Assembly: GCA_910584795.1 (NCBI GenBank)
Contig: CAJUBZ010000004.1
Coordinates: 177,705 to 241,704 of the forward strand
DNA length: 64,000 nt
Source of the DNA: an uncultured Eubacterium sp.
GTDB taxonomy: Bacteria; Bacillota; Clostridia; Lachnospirales; Lachnospiraceae
Direction of reading: 5' to 3'
Under the pieces are notes generated by a model. It was given only the letters and a program-made list of their open reading frames with translations. It had not been told where the DNA came from and did no database searches. Numbering within the stretch: the first letter of the stretch is position 1; the number at the start of each line of letters is the position of its first letter. Shown here one piece after another: positions 1 to 8,584 of this stretch. The translations under genes were made by a program, and so were the position numbers.

Positions 1-1
1 T

Positions 2-1144
2 ATCAAATCAACAGCAGACATTTCAAAACTTCCATTTTTAACAAAAGACGACTTAAGAGATGCATATCCATATGATTTATTAGCACTCCCTTTGAAAGAC
101 TGTGTTCGTATTCAGTCAACATCCGGAACTACCGGAAAAAGAGTTGTTGACTTCTACACACATGGAGATATTGACAAATGGGGAAACGGCTGTGCACGTG
201 CAATTGTAGCTGCCGGTGGAACAGATGAAGATGTCTGCCATGTTTCTTATGGATATGGACTTTTTACCGGAGGACCTGGTCTAAATGACGGTTCTCATAA
301 AGTTGGATGTTTAACGCTTCCAATGTCTTCCGGCAACACCGACAGACAGCTTCAGTTTATGACAGACTTAGGCTCTACAATCCTCTGTTGTACACCAAGT
401 TATGCTTCTTATCTGGCTGAATCCATTCATGAACGTGGTATTCAGGACCAGATTAAATTAAAAGCAGGTATCTTTGGCGCTGAAGCATGGTCGGAAGAAA
501 TGAGACACGATATTGAAGAAAAATTAGGAATTAAAGCTTATGATATTTACGGTCTGACAGAAATCGAAGGGCCTGGAGTAGCTTTTGAATGTGAGGCACA
601 GGATGGAATGCATATCTGTGAAGACTATTTTCTTCCTGAAATTGTTGATCCAGAGACATTAGAACCTGTTCCTGATGGAGAGATTGGTGAATTGGTATTT
701 ACCAGTTTCGCCAAAGAAGCTTTTCCTCTTATCCGTTATCGAACGAAAGATATTACATATATTACAAGAGAAAAATGTAAGTGTGGACGTACTCATGCAC
801 GTATCCACAGACTAATGGGCAGATCTGATGATATGATGATTATTAAGGGTGTTAATGTTTATCCATCTCAAATTGAAGAAGTTCTTATTAAACAGGGTAT
901 GCCTGCGAATTATCAGTTAATCGTTGACCGTGTCAATAACAGTGATACAATGGAAGTTTTAGTAGAAATGACACCGGAAATGTTTTCTGATACTATCGGA
1001 GCAATTGCTGACAAAGAAAAAGAAATAATTGCCGCATTAAAGAGTATGCTTGGCATTTATGCAAAAGTAAAATTGGTAGAACCAAAATCAATTACCCGTT
1101 CTGAAGGAAAAGCAGTACGTGTCATTGACAAACGTAAAATTTAA
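2..1144 (+). CDS. paaK: Phenylacetate-CoA ligase (PaaK-like), 5' end outside window
   Basis: AMP-forming ligase that activates aryl or arylacetic acids to CoA thioesters through an acyl-adenylate in the cytoplasm. The frame is open from base 2 and the residues before the first start-like codon (TTG at 92) already read as protein, so the true start lies left of the window. Visible motifs are the AMP-binding loop TSGTTGK, YGLTE, a Cys pair KCKCGRTH, and the C-terminal hinge GRSDDMMIIKGVNVYP typical of PaaK. An ACT-domain gene follows after 24 bases. In anaerobic clostridia this pair often sits behind indolepyruvate ferredoxin oxidoreductase genes, which would link it to aromatic amino acid fermentation; those genes are not in view, so that role is inference. 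Confidence 0.9.
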   Translation: MKSTADISKLPFLTKDDLRDAYPYDLLALPLKDCVRIQSTSGTTGKRVVDFYTHGDIDKWGNGCARAIVAAGGTDEDVCHVSYGYGLFTGGPGLNDGSHKVGCLTLPMSSGNTDRQLQFMTDLGSTILCCTPSYASYLAESIHERGIQDQIKLKAGIFGAEAWSEEMRHDIEEKLGIKAYDIYGLTEIEGPGVAFECEAQDGMHICEDYFLPEIVDPETLEPVPDGEIGELVFTSFAKEAFPLIRYRTKDITYITREKCKCGRTHARIHRLMGRSDDMMIIKGVNVYPSQIEEVLIKQGMPANYQLIVDRVNNSDTMEVLVEMTPEMFSDTIGAIADKEKEIIAALKSMLGIYAKVKLVEPKSITRSEGKAVRVIDKRKI

Positions 1145-1168
1145 TATCTTATTATTGGAGGTAAAAAT

Positions 1169-1600
1169 ATGTATATTAATCAAATTTCAGTTTTTATAGA
1201 AAATAAACCTGGTAATCTTGCAAAGTTTACAAATTTTATTGCAGAAAACCAAATAGATATGAGAGCATTTGAAATTGCAGATTCCAGCGATTTCGGTATT
1301 ATCAGAATTATTGTCGATAAACCACTTGATACTTTAACATTACTGAAAGACAATGACTGGATTTGTAATCTGACACAGGTTATCGGAGTAAAAATTCCTG
1401 ACAAACCAGGAGCAATGGCAAAGGCTATGAGCATTCTTGCCGAAGCTGGTGTCAGCGTTGAATATGTTTACACATTCCTTGCCAGAGGAACTGATGATGC
1501 TCTCATGATTTTCAGAGTAAAAGAAAACGACAAAGTTGCTGCTGTTTTAAAGAAAAACAATATTAAACTTGTTTCACAGGAAGATTTATTAAAAATGTAA
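1169..1600 (+). CDS. Tandem ACT-domain protein
   Basis: A 143-residue cytoplasmic protein made of two ACT folds, roughly residues 1-68 and 70-140. Each carries the usual glycine turn after the first strand (KPGNLAKF and KPGAMAKA). ACT domains bind small ligands, mostly amino acids, and usually regulate a partner enzyme. A clear Shine-Dalgarno (GGAGG) precedes the ATG by 7 bases. It lies directly behind the phenylacetate-CoA ligase gene and ends in a strong terminator, so the two are probably the last genes of one operon. A role as an aromatic amino acid sensor for that operon is inferred from the pairing only. Confidence 0.85.
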   Translation: MYINQISVFIENKPGNLAKFTNFIAENQIDMRAFEIADSSDFGIIRIIVDKPLDTLTLLKDNDWICNLTQVIGVKIPDKPGAMAKAMSILAEAGVSVEYVYTFLARGTDDALMIFRVKENDKVAAVLKKNNIKLVSQEDLLKM

Positions 1601-1615
1601 TGATTATTATTTAAT

Positions 1616-1659
1616 AAAAAAGAAGTCACACAAAAATTATTTTCGTATGACTTCTTTTT
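1616..1659. terminator. Bidirectional rho-independent terminator
   Basis: Arms at 1616-1628 and 1648-1659 (core AGAAGTCA / TGACTTCT) with A and T tracts on both sides. It lies between the converging ACT-domain gene and the SH3/lysozyme-like gene and can serve both. Confidence 0.85.
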
Positions 1660-1668
1660 ATTTTATAA

Positions 1669-3114
1669 TTATTTCTTGCTAATCTTTTTGCAGACAGAGT
1701 AAGTATAATTTCTTCTTCCCAAAAATTTTCCTAAAACAGAATTCTTCATTGCTATTTCATGCAAAACTTTCAGTCCATCTTTCTCTTCATTAAGCTTCTT
1801 TGTACTTTTAAAATGTTCAATTGCCGCTTTTGTAATCGTTCTGGCATTTTCAGGATTCTGCCAAAACATATCACAGAAATAAGCAATTAATTGGGGATTG
1901 GTCAGTTTATAAGTGTTTCTCGCAACCGATATTCTACTGGTAATATCTTCCTTTGCCTGAGTATTCTGTATCGAAACACCATTACTGCTTCCCAACAAAG
2001 CTTTAATCGCTACCAGTTCTTCTTTACTGAAATTGCGCTTCCGTTTTTCCCAACTTGAGCTATCTGTAATCTCTCTACAAAGTTCTTCTGTCTTTTCTTC
2101 TCTTATCTTTTTATTTCCAGATACAGCATCTTTTATTAACTGCTTTGCTTTCTTAGAATCACTGGTATAAATGCGTCTCAAAAGGCTATGAGCCCTTTCT
2201 CCATACCATTGCCATGCACCCACAGTTATTGTTGTTTCTCCTTTAAACTGTGGAAGACCATTTCTTGCTGCAACATAATTTCCTGATTCATTATGGGCAA
2301 TTAATGCTGAGATTGTATCAAACAATGGGTCTCCTGTCTTTTGCATACCTGCATTTAAAATCTTCTGCAATTCTGCTTCTTGTATTTTTTCCTGTTCTTC
2401 TATGTAGGTATCATACTCTTCCTTTGTCATTGCACTATCCCACAATATCTTAATATCTACATCTTTTATAGATACCCAGCCTGCTATTGTCTCTGTTCTT
2501 TGAATACGTATCTTTTTATAATCATTAGAAAAACCTATTACCGGATAAACGTTACCTTTGTATCCCATCCCCACTGCACTATCGGTATTCTTTGCACTGC
2601 TTCTCAGCTTTACATTTGAAACTTTAATCAGAGCCTCAATACCATAATTATCTAATAAAAGATTTTCCACCTCATCGTCTACAGTTACATTATCCTGATT
2701 TATGTATCCTGTAATCTTTCCTGATTTTACTTTATACCATTCACCTACTAACTCAATTATTATAACAGGTTTTTCATTTGGTACATAACCAACTGTTTTT
2801 GATTTCTTTTCCGGCTGTTTCTTTATTGTCACAAAATCATCTTCGTTATTTGATGATACAATTCCCAAATGGGTTATCATTTTTTTGTATTTTTCAAATT
2901 TCGTTAGCTTTGATTTTTTGTAATGATGCTTTGCTATTTTCTTTGCTGTATCTTTATCTATTGTAAATGTAGTACTTTTCAGCACTTTATCCGCTGTGTT
3001 GACTTCCATCAGTTTGTTTTGCACCAGAATTTTGTCATCTCCATGTACTGCCGCTGATAGTATTATTATCATTGACATTGCAATGCAAAATAGTTTTTTT
3101 CTCATTTTACTCAC
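1669..3114 (-). CDS. Secreted protein with two SH3-like domains and a lysozyme-like C-terminal region
   Basis: A 481-residue protein with an N-terminal signal peptide (basic MSKMRKK, then a hydrophobic stretch ending near VHG). Two bacterial SH3-like segments can be read at about residues 92-150 and 158-222; the second carries the VKLRSSAK pattern of SH3b cell-wall modules. A helical region from about 260 contains HNESGNY and VGAWQWYGERAH, which resembles phage tail lysozymes, where a Glu followed by a G-x-W-Q-W segment marks the active site. A cell-wall-binding muramidase-like hydrolase is therefore plausible, with E in HNESGNY as candidate catalytic residue. The catalytic assignment is inference; secretion and SH3 modules are better supported. 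It stands alone, transcribed divergently from the dehydrogenase gene. Confidence 0.6.
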   Translation of the reverse strand: MSKMRKKLFCIAMSMIIILSAAVHGDDKILVQNKLMEVNTADKVLKSTTFTIDKDTAKKIAKHHYKKSKLTKFEKYKKMITHLGIVSSNNEDDFVTIKKQPEKKSKTVGYVPNEKPVIIIELVGEWYKVKSGKITGYINQDNVTVDDEVENLLLDNYGIEALIKVSNVKLRSSAKNTDSAVGMGYKGNVYPVIGFSNDYKKIRIQRTETIAGWVSIKDVDIKILWDSAMTKEEYDTYIEEQEKIQEAELQKILNAGMQKTGDPLFDTISALIAHNESGNYVAARNGLPQFKGETTITVGAWQWYGERAHSLLRRIYTSDSKKAKQLIKDAVSGNKKIREEKTEELCREITDSSSWEKRKRNFSKEELVAIKALLGSSNGVSIQNTQAKEDITSRISVARNTYKLTNPQLIAYFCDMFWQNPENARTITKAAIEHFKSTKKLNEEKDGLKVLHEIAMKNSVLGKFLGRRNYTYSVCKKISKK

Positions 3115-3143
3115 CTCTGGGAAATATTATAACGCTCCTTTAA

Positions 3144-3266
3144 CTAAAATGTAAAGTAAAATGGTATTCCAAATTCTTCATAAAACTGATCAACTTTGCT
3201 TTTAATTACAAAGTCAATCTCTCCATTCTTTCCCTTTATCAATCTATCAATAGTTTTTATAAAAAA
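3144..3266 (-). pseudogene. Short open relic between divergent genes
   Basis: A start-less open frame of 40 sense codons lies between a TAA at 3267-3269 and a TAG at 3144-3146. Its composition looks protein-like, with segments such as KGKNGEIDFVIKSKVDQF and EEFGIPFYF. It has no start codon and no Shine-Dalgarno, and I do not recognise the family. It may be the tail of a decayed gene upstream of the SH3 protein gene, or chance. The same spacer must also hold the promoters of both flanking genes. Confidence 0.25.
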
Positions 3267-3335
3267 TTATGGGTATATTATCCATTTTGTTATATAATAA
3301 CGATATAAATTTATAATATACAGGAGGTATATGCA

Positions 3336-4079
3336 ATGTTAAAAGGTAAAGTTGCAGTTATTACAGGCGGAACAAGAGGCATTGGTTACGCTATTGTAAA
3401 AAAATATTTAGAAAATGGCGCCAAAGTTATTCTTTTGGGTTCCAGAGAAGAGACCGTAAACAAAGCACTGAAGTGTTTAAAGAAAGAAAATAGTTCATGG
3501 GAGGTTTCCGGATATTTTCCTAATCTTATGAACGCCGAAGAAGTAGAAGAAACAATTAAACAAATCAAAGAACAATATGGAAGAATTGATATTCTCGTGA
3601 ATAATGCCGGAATATCTGACAGCACCAAAATTGATGACTATACAGCGGAACAGTTTTCAAAAGTAATGCAATTAAATGTAAATGCAATTTTTAATGCTGT
3701 AATGCCAACATCAAAAATAATGAAAGAACAAGGCGGTGGTTGTATTTTAAATACAAGTTCCATGGTCAGCATCTGCGGTCAGCCAAGTGGTGTAGCATAT
3801 CCTGCCAGCAAATCTGCAGTCAATGGTCTTACATGGTCTCTGGCAAGAGAATTGGGACCTAGCAACATCCGCGTTAATGCAGTTGCACCTGGAATTACAA
3901 AAACAGATATGGTTGCAGCCCTTCCAGAGCAGATGATACAACCACTAATTAATGCGATTCCATTAAGAAGAGTCGGCGAGCCGGAAGATGTTGCCAATGC
4001 ATTTTTATTCCTGGCAAGCGATATGGCCAGTTATGTAACAGGAGAAATTCTTTCTGTAGATGGAGCAATGAGAACTTAA
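3336..4079 (+). CDS. Short-chain dehydrogenase/reductase, BaiA/FabG-like
   Basis: A 247-residue NAD(P)-dependent classical SDR with a Rossmann fold. Seen: the cofactor motif TGGTRGIG at residues 10-17, NNAG, catalytic Ser in NTSSMVS, Tyr and Lys in YPASK, and a C-terminal VDGA. The start has a good Shine-Dalgarno (AGGAGG). Several stretches resemble BaiA, the bile-acid 3-alpha-hydroxysteroid dehydrogenase, more than housekeeping FabG: GGTRGIG followed by NGAKV, YPASK(S/A), IRVxAVAPGITKTDM and LASDMAS. It could equally be a generic 3-oxoacyl-ACP reductase. It is monocistronic, not next to fatty-acid or bai genes, and followed by a 19-bp terminator stem. Substrate is undetermined. Confidence 0.8.
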   Translation: MLKGKVAVITGGTRGIGYAIVKKYLENGAKVILLGSREETVNKALKCLKKENSSWEVSGYFPNLMNAEEVEETIKQIKEQYGRIDILVNNAGISDSTKIDDYTAEQFSKVMQLNVNAIFNAVMPTSKIMKEQGGGCILNTSSMVSICGQPSGVAYPASKSAVNGLTWSLARELGPSNIRVNAVAPGITKTDMVAALPEQMIQPLINAIPLRRVGEPEDVANAFLFLASDMASYVTGEILSVDGAMRT

Positions 4080-4113
4080 TTTTTTAGGTTCTTATATTCA
4101 TATACAAACTGAT

Positions 4114-4160
4114 AATAAAAATGGGATTCATCTCTGCAACTGATGAATCCCATTTTTATT
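4114..4160. terminator. Bidirectional terminator with perfect 19-bp stem
   Basis: Arms 4114-4132 and 4142-4160 are exact reverse complements, with A and T tracts inside the stem base. It follows the dehydrogenase gene on the plus strand and also lies downstream of the minus-strand ATPase gene. Confidence 0.85.
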
Positions 4161-4231
4161 ATAATTTTCATGATTCTGTCATTTCCGTAAAAACCGTTCG
4201 AAAATCTATCCAGTCATTACTATTACTCACT

Positions 4232-5560
4232 TTATTTTAATGACATTTCTATTAATTTATCTGTATAATCCGCTAAAAATAATGGAATATTTAACATATC
4301 ATTATCTAAACTTAAATTATCCATAGAAAATCTAATTCGTAGTTTTACCTTATCTCCATACTTTTCTTTATATTTTTTCAAGCTCTTAGATGTAGTATTC
4401 ATCTCTGCTTTCACCTCTATTGGAAAAATCTCATTTTTACGTTGAATAATGAAATCAACTTCATATGACGGATTAATCATGGACCAATACCGAGGTAATA
4501 CTTCAAATTGATTTGTTAATGATTCTAAAATATAATTCTCAGACAATGCTCCTTTAAATTCTGTAAACAAACGATTCCCTTCTCCAAATGCAGTTGGAGC
4601 CAATTGCGCCAATTGCCTTAAAACTCCCACATCTGACATATATATTTTGAATGCTGTCAAATCATCATAAGCAGATATTGGTAATCCTGGTGCTGTAATC
4701 CGATATATTTTTTTTATCAAATTAGCATCCACCAGCCATTGTAAAGCATCTTCGTATTCTCGTGCCCTTGCCCCTTCTTTCACTACTTTATATATAAATT
4801 TTTTATTTTCTCGTGCAAGCTGAGATGGTATTGACTTCCATATCATAGAGATTTTAGGGAATTCCTTCACGTTCGGATGCTTTGCAAAATCCCGTTCATA
4901 AGCACTTATAATATTCGACAATGCTTTTTGCATAGCTTCCACATCTTTCTCTTCTGTCCACATCAAAACAGGTTCTGGCATTCCTCCCACTACATAATAC
5001 ATTTTCAATTTTTCACTTAATTGATTGAAAAATGTATCAGGAACTTTTTCTATCGTGTCAATGCTTTCCATATATTGTACTAAATTGTCATTTCCATTGG
5101 CCATTAAAAACTCTGTGAAGTTCATCGGATTCATTTGCATAAAATCTACCTTGCCCACAGGAAAGGATGCCGGTTTTGCCAGCGCAATTCCCAACAATGA
5201 ACCTGCACATGCAACATGATATTGCGGAGCATTTTCACAAAAATACTTCATGGCATTAATAACCTTCGGACAATCCTGAATTTCATCAAAGATAATTAAC
5301 GTTTTCTCCGGTAGAATTTTTTGTCCTGTTGCAAGCATAAGATTCTCGATAATTCTTCCTGTATCCTTTGTCGTTTCAAAAAACTGTTTGTATTCTTCAT
5401 TCTCATCAAAATTAAAATATGCAATATTTTCATAATATCTTTTTCCAAATTCCTTTAGTATCCACGTTTTTCCAACTTGACGGACACCCTTTAATATCAA
5501 AGGTTTTCTATATTTTGATTTTTTCCATTTTAATAATTCTTTCATTATTTCCCGTTCCAT
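4232..5560 (-). CDS. AAA-family ATPase with C-terminal DUF4143
   Basis: A 442-residue cytoplasmic P-loop ATPase. Residues 1-170 hold the Walker A motif GVRQVGKTW, preceded by RKPLILK, and a Walker B segment LIIFDEIQDCP. Residues 200-400 contain the DUF4143 region, ending in the nuclease-like motif YEVDFIIQRKNEIFPIEVKA, whose D...E.K residues resemble the PD-(D/E)XK fold of this family. The family is widespread in gut anaerobes, usually as single genes of unknown role. This copy is monocistronic with its own promoter region, where a 15-bp sequence is repeated. Nothing nearby suggests a partner or a toxin-antitoxin pair. Confidence 0.85.
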   Translation of the reverse strand: MEREIMKELLKWKKSKYRKPLILKGVRQVGKTWILKEFGKRYYENIAYFNFDENEEYKQFFETTKDTGRIIENLMLATGQKILPEKTLIIFDEIQDCPKVINAMKYFCENAPQYHVACAGSLLGIALAKPASFPVGKVDFMQMNPMNFTEFLMANGNDNLVQYMESIDTIEKVPDTFFNQLSEKLKMYYVVGGMPEPVLMWTEEKDVEAMQKALSNIISAYERDFAKHPNVKEFPKISMIWKSIPSQLARENKKFIYKVVKEGARAREYEDALQWLVDANLIKKIYRITAPGLPISAYDDLTAFKIYMSDVGVLRQLAQLAPTAFGEGNRLFTEFKGALSENYILESLTNQFEVLPRYWSMINPSYEVDFIIQRKNEIFPIEVKAEMNTTSKSLKKYKEKYGDKVKLRIRFSMDNLSLDNDMLNIPLFLADYTDKLIEMSLK

Positions 5561-5583
5561 ATAGCACTCCTTTCACATTATTA

Positions 5584-5628
5584 TATATAATTATGTGTAT
5601 TTTATCACATTTTTATATAATTATGTGT
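5584..5628 (-). promoter_or_regulatory. Repeated 15-bp element upstream of the AAA ATPase gene
   Basis: The sequence TATATAATTATGTGT occurs at 5584-5598 and again at 5614-5628, exactly 30 bp apart, close to three DNA turns, just upstream of the minus-strand ATPase start. It may be a tandem operator or duplicated promoter element; the function is inferred. Confidence 0.45.
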
Positions 5629-5640
5629 GTTTTTTATTAA

Positions 5641-5807
5641 ATGCAATAAATATTTATTTTAACGCAAACTTAGTTAAAAAAGCTCTGCCTCTTTCAGGAA
5701 AGTTTTACTGCACTATTACTCCAGCTTCTTACCCGCGTTTCTTATTGATAGTGCCTATTGGCTCTGTCAATAAGCACGAGTCAGTCACAGAATGTGACTG
5801 ACGCTAC
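5641..5807. other. Intergenic spacer with small palindrome
   Basis: No gene is seen. A perfect 10-bp inverted repeat, GTCAGTCACA / TGTGACTGAC, lies at 5780-5802 with a three-base loop. It is separate from the terminator that follows and has no T tract, so it is not an obvious terminator. The rest has no readable frame that I can support. Confidence 0.4.
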
Positions 5808-5810
5808 GAA

Positions 5811-5881
5811 ATAAAAAGAAAACCGATTACCAAACAAATTCATGCAAGCATGATAGTTTGATAATCGGTTTTCTTCTTATT
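5811..5881. terminator. Terminator of the rpsF-ssb-rpsR operon
   Basis: Arms 5811-5835 and 5856-5880 (core AAAACCGATTA / TAATCGGTTTT) lie just downstream of rpsR in its direction. The loop holds a nested palindrome CATGC-AA-GCATG at 5841-5852, a tip also seen in other spacers of this window. Confidence 0.8.
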
Positions 5882-5917
5882 TCTCTCGCGAGTAACGCTT
5901 TGCTCGTTGATTCGCGA

Positions 5918-6181
5918 TTATTCTACTGTATATGGCATTAATGCGATATTTCTAGCTCTCTTAATTGCTGTTGTAAGAGCTCTCTGATGTCTAGCACATG
6001 TACCTGTCATTCTTCTAGGAAGAATTTTACCTCTTTCAGATACAAATCTCTTTAATGTTGCTACATCTTTATAATCGATTGCCTTATTTTCACTTGCACA
6101 GAATGCACAAACTTTTTTTCTTCTACGACCGCCTCTTCTTCTCATTGGAGAATCTGGTCTTTCACTCTTATTATATGGCAT
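5918..6181 (-). CDS. rpsR: 30S ribosomal protein S18
   Basis: An 87-residue small-subunit protein that binds 16S rRNA together with S6. Its basic N-terminus (MRRRGGRRRKK) and the body DYKDVATLKRFVSERGKILPRR are diagnostic, and the length is normal for Firmicutes with a short N-terminal extension. A Cys pair, CAFC, near residue 24 resembles the zinc-binding form of S18, though only two cysteines are seen there. The gene is last in the rpsF-ssb-rpsR operon, 20 bases after ssb, and is followed by a terminator. Confidence 0.97.
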   Translation of the reverse strand: MPYNKSERPDSPMRRRGGRRRKKVCAFCASENKAIDYKDVATLKRFVSERGKILPRRMTGTCARHQRALTTAIKRARNIALMPYTVE

Positions 6182-6201
6182 AACTTGACCTCCTAATTTA
6201 A

Positions 6202-6651
6202 TTAAAAGTTAAATGGTAATCCCGAATCATCTACATTATCAGGAATATTCATAAACCCATCTCCTGCCGGAGCTGTTGGCGCTGACGCTGCAGGTGCCTG
6301 AGCAAATCCTGCATTATTATCAGATGCTGCCTTACTCTCTGCAAATTCCTGATTCTCTACTACTACTTCTGTAGTATAAACTGTTTTACCATCCTTGTCC
6401 TGATAGCTTCCTGTCTGGATACGACCCTCTGCTACAATCTTTGTTCCCTGATGAAAATACTTTTCTGCAAACTCACCACTTCTACCAAATGCCACGCATC
6501 TGATAAAATCAGCTGTCTGTTCTCCATCTCTTCTAAATCTTCTATCTACTGCCAATGTGTATCTGGCAATAGCTAACTGACCATCACCTGATGTTGAATA
6601 TCTAACTTCAGGATCACGAGTCAAACGACCCATAAGTATAACCTTATTCAT
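6202..6651 (-). CDS. ssb: Single-stranded DNA-binding protein
   Basis: A 149-residue OB-fold protein that coats single-stranded DNA as a tetramer in replication and repair. The N-terminal motif MNKVILMGRLTRDPEVRYS and the core FIRCVAFGR are typical. A flexible Gly/Ala/Pro linker leads to the acidic C-terminal tip DDSGLPFNF, the docking peptide for partner proteins, so the gene is intact. It lies between rpsF and rpsR, the standard Firmicutes arrangement. Confidence 0.97.
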   Translation of the reverse strand: MNKVILMGRLTRDPEVRYSTSGDGQLAIARYTLAVDRRFRRDGEQTADFIRCVAFGRSGEFAEKYFHQGTKIVAEGRIQTGSYQDKDGKTVYTTEVVVENQEFAESKAASDNNAGFAQAPAASAPTAPAGDGFMNIPDNVDDSGLPFNF

Positions 6652-6675
6652 ATTATCTTCCTCTTTTCTATCAAA

Positions 6676-6966
6676 CTATGCTTCCACTGCGATGGACATA
6701 AATCTGAGGATGTTTTCCATAATACGAAGCTGGCTTTCTATTTCGCTTGGAGCCTTTACATTATCAGTTTCAAAAGTAATGAAGTAATAGTAACCTTCTG
6801 ACATCTTCTGGATTTCGTAAGCAAACTTCTTCTTTCCAGCATCATCGATGTTAGTGATTGTACCACCAAACTTTTCAACAAGTGCTTTTACCTTGTCAAG
6901 TTCTGCAGTTCTTCCTTCTTCTTCAAGTTTTGCACTAATAACAACTGTCATCTCATATTTGTTCAT
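6676..6966 (-). CDS. rpsF: 30S ribosomal protein S6
   Basis: A 96-residue ribosomal protein that pairs with S18 on the platform of the small subunit. The N-terminus MNKYEMTVVISAKLEEE and the RIMENILRFM segment mark the family. A strong Shine-Dalgarno (AGGAGG) precedes the ATG. It is the first gene of the rpsF-ssb-rpsR operon. The leader upstream can form a hairpin that may take part in S6:S18 autoregulation. Confidence 0.97.
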   Translation of the reverse strand: MNKYEMTVVISAKLEEEGRTAELDKVKALVEKFGGTITNIDDAGKKKFAYEIQKMSEGYYYFITFETDNVKAPSEIESQLRIMENILRFMSIAVEA

Positions 6967-6991
6967 GCTTTTTACCTCCTTTTGGTCTCTG

Positions 6992-7015
6992 GCCTTTCCT
7001 TATCATTGGAAAAGC
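6992..7015 (-). promoter_or_regulatory. Leader hairpin upstream of rpsF
   Basis: Arms 6992-6999 and 7008-7015 pair over 8 bp with one G-U, about 26 bases before the rpsF start. rpsF leaders in many bacteria bind the S6:S18 complex for feedback control. I see the hairpin but cannot confirm the conserved CCG-bearing motif, so the role is tentative. Confidence 0.35.
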
Positions 7016-7053
7016 AAGGAATAATTTATATATCACGAAACAACATATTAACA

Positions 7054-7083
7054 CAAAAAGGCCCTCTATGCAAGGACTTTTTG
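7054..7083 (-). terminator. Terminator after the ABC exporter operon
   Basis: Arms 7054-7065 and 7073-7083 (CAAAAAG / CTTTTTG, with one mismatch higher up) lie 9 bases past the permease stop codon. The T tract is inside the stem base. Confidence 0.6.
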
Positions 7084-7091
7084 TATTACTC

Positions 7092-7892
7092 TTATTCGAG
7101 ATTCAACTTTTTACTTAACATCACATGGGTAATAACTGTACATATTATAGCCAATACCACCTGTTCAACAATCATGAATATCAACAATGGTTGGAATACA
7201 GCCTCTCCAATTTGTGCATTATTCATCGCTTCCATATTTCCTCCAAACATAATTACCATACAGATTAATGTAATAATTTCAGTAATTATCTGAAATATTA
7301 TATATGTTGCCAATGCGCCTGCGATACGATTTCTTGTCCATGCCTGCCCCACGCTAAAACAGGCATATCCCATTGCAATATAATTATACGCCGAAATCAA
7401 CAATGCTGCTCCGATTGCAATTACATATTTCCACAAATGCTGCTTATTAAATTCTTTAATAATATAAATGATATCCTGTCTCAGTTCAACAAACAAACTT
7501 GTGTGTCCCAAAAATAAAATTATGACAATGCCAAATATAAATACAGCAGATACAATAACCCAGATATAACTAACAATCGATTTACTTGCTATATGCTGTC
7601 CTACAGTAGCTGGTAATGTAAAAGATAAATACCCTTCATTCTTTAACATATTGTCATAAAATCTCTTTATTATAAGAATAAAAGTTCCTATTACAACTCC
7701 AATAATACCTAATACAAACGCTGTTATTGTTACAAAACTTAAAATATTAATAACGACATTATCTAACTGAAAAATATCCTGTATTTCAATAACAAGCTTT
7801 AATAATACTGTTACTATAAAAACAATTAAATACATTGCCCCAAATGTTCTTGCTGTAGCTCTGAACTCATTTTTTATTAACTTACCTAACAT
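7092..7892 (-). CDS. ABC exporter permease
   Basis: A 266-residue membrane protein with about six hydrophobic segments, starting with MLGKLIKNEFRATART, a common N-terminus of ABC-2 type permeases. It would form the membrane channel for the ATPase encoded just upstream; the two genes overlap by 7 bases, which implies coupling. The third gene is a GntR/YtrA regulator, the usual arrangement of YtrA-type operons that respond to cell-wall or peptide stress. The exported substrate is unknown. No signal peptide is needed; the protein is confined to the membrane. Confidence 0.8.
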   Translation of the reverse strand: MLGKLIKNEFRATARTFGAMYLIVFIVTVLLKLVIEIQDIFQLDNVVINILSFVTITAFVLGIIGVVIGTFILIIKRFYDNMLKNEGYLSFTLPATVGQHIASKSIVSYIWVIVSAVFIFGIVIILFLGHTSLFVELRQDIIYIIKEFNKQHLWKYVIAIGAALLISAYNYIAMGYACFSVGQAWTRNRIAGALATYIIFQIITEIITLICMVIMFGGNMEAMNNAQIGEAVFQPLLIFMIVEQVVLAIICTVITHVMLSKKLNLE

Positions 7893-8584
7893 TTGAACAC
7901 CTCCCTAAACACTTCATCAACCGACTTTCCATATTCTTCTCGAATTTCATCTACTTTTTTATGCATTACTAACTGACCGTCTTTTATCATAACAACATCA
8001 TCCAACACTTTCTCTATATCAGAAATAAGATGTGTTGAAATAATTACTGTAGATTCCGGATTGTAATTTGATATGATAGTATTAAGAATATAATCTCTTG
8101 CTGCCGGATCCACCCCACCAATAGGTTCATCTAGAAAATACACATCTGCATTACGGCTCATTACCAGAATCAGCTGTACTTTTTCCTTTGTACCCTTTGA
8201 CATTGTTTTCAGTTTATCATTCGGATTAATGTTCAATTTATTCAACATATCATATGCTCTGTCACAATCAAAATCCAAATAAAAATCAGCAAAATAATTT
8301 ATCATTTCTTTTACTTTCATCCAATTATTAAGATACGTTCTCTCTGGCAGATATGATACCCTTTTCTTCGTTTCCACACCAATCTTATTACCGTTAATAG
8401 TAATCTCCCCGCTTGAAGGTGTCAAAAGACCATTTGCCAACTTAATCATTGTAGTTTTACCACTTCCATTTGGGCCTAATAAACCCACAATCTGACCACT
8501 CTCTATCTGCAGGCTGATTCCTTTCAACGCTTCTTTTTTTCCATATTTTTTCTTTAAATCCTTACATTCAAATAAAACGCTCAT
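7886..8584 (-). CDS. ABC exporter ATP-binding protein
   Basis: A 232-residue ATPase subunit. Walker A is GLLGPNGSGKTT, Walker B VYFLDEPIGGVDP, and the switch His is in ISTHL. The signature motif is degenerate: the position normally LSGGQ reads MSKGTKEKVQL, a form common in small ABC-2 type exporters. It overlaps the regulator gene before it by 4 bases and the permease after it by 7, so the three are translated as a coupled unit. Confidence 0.9.
   Translation of the reverse strand: MSVLFECKDLKKKYGKKEALKGISLQIESGQIVGLLGPNGSGKTTMIKLANGLLTPSSGEITINGNKIGVETKKRVSYLPERTYLNNWMKVKEMINYFADFYLDFDCDRAYDMLNKLNINPNDKLKTMSKGTKEKVQLILVMSRNADVYFLDEPIGGVDPAARDYILNTIISNYNPESTVIISTHLISDIEKVLDDVVMIKDGQLVMHKKVDEIREEYGKSVDEVFREVFKC

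Noticed and set aside
1180..1434. 84-residue minus-strand frame opposite the ACT gene
   Set aside because: Antisense shadow with no ribosome site; the plus-strand product is clearly an ACT protein.
3144..3266. Functional small gene
   Set aside because: No start codon in the frame; kept only as a possible relic.
4232..5560. Mobile element or toxin-antitoxin unit
   Set aside because: No integrase, inverted repeats or partner gene surround the ATPase; the family is common as single genes.
5780..5802. Terminator
   Set aside because: The palindrome has no T tract on either side; a proper terminator lies next to it.
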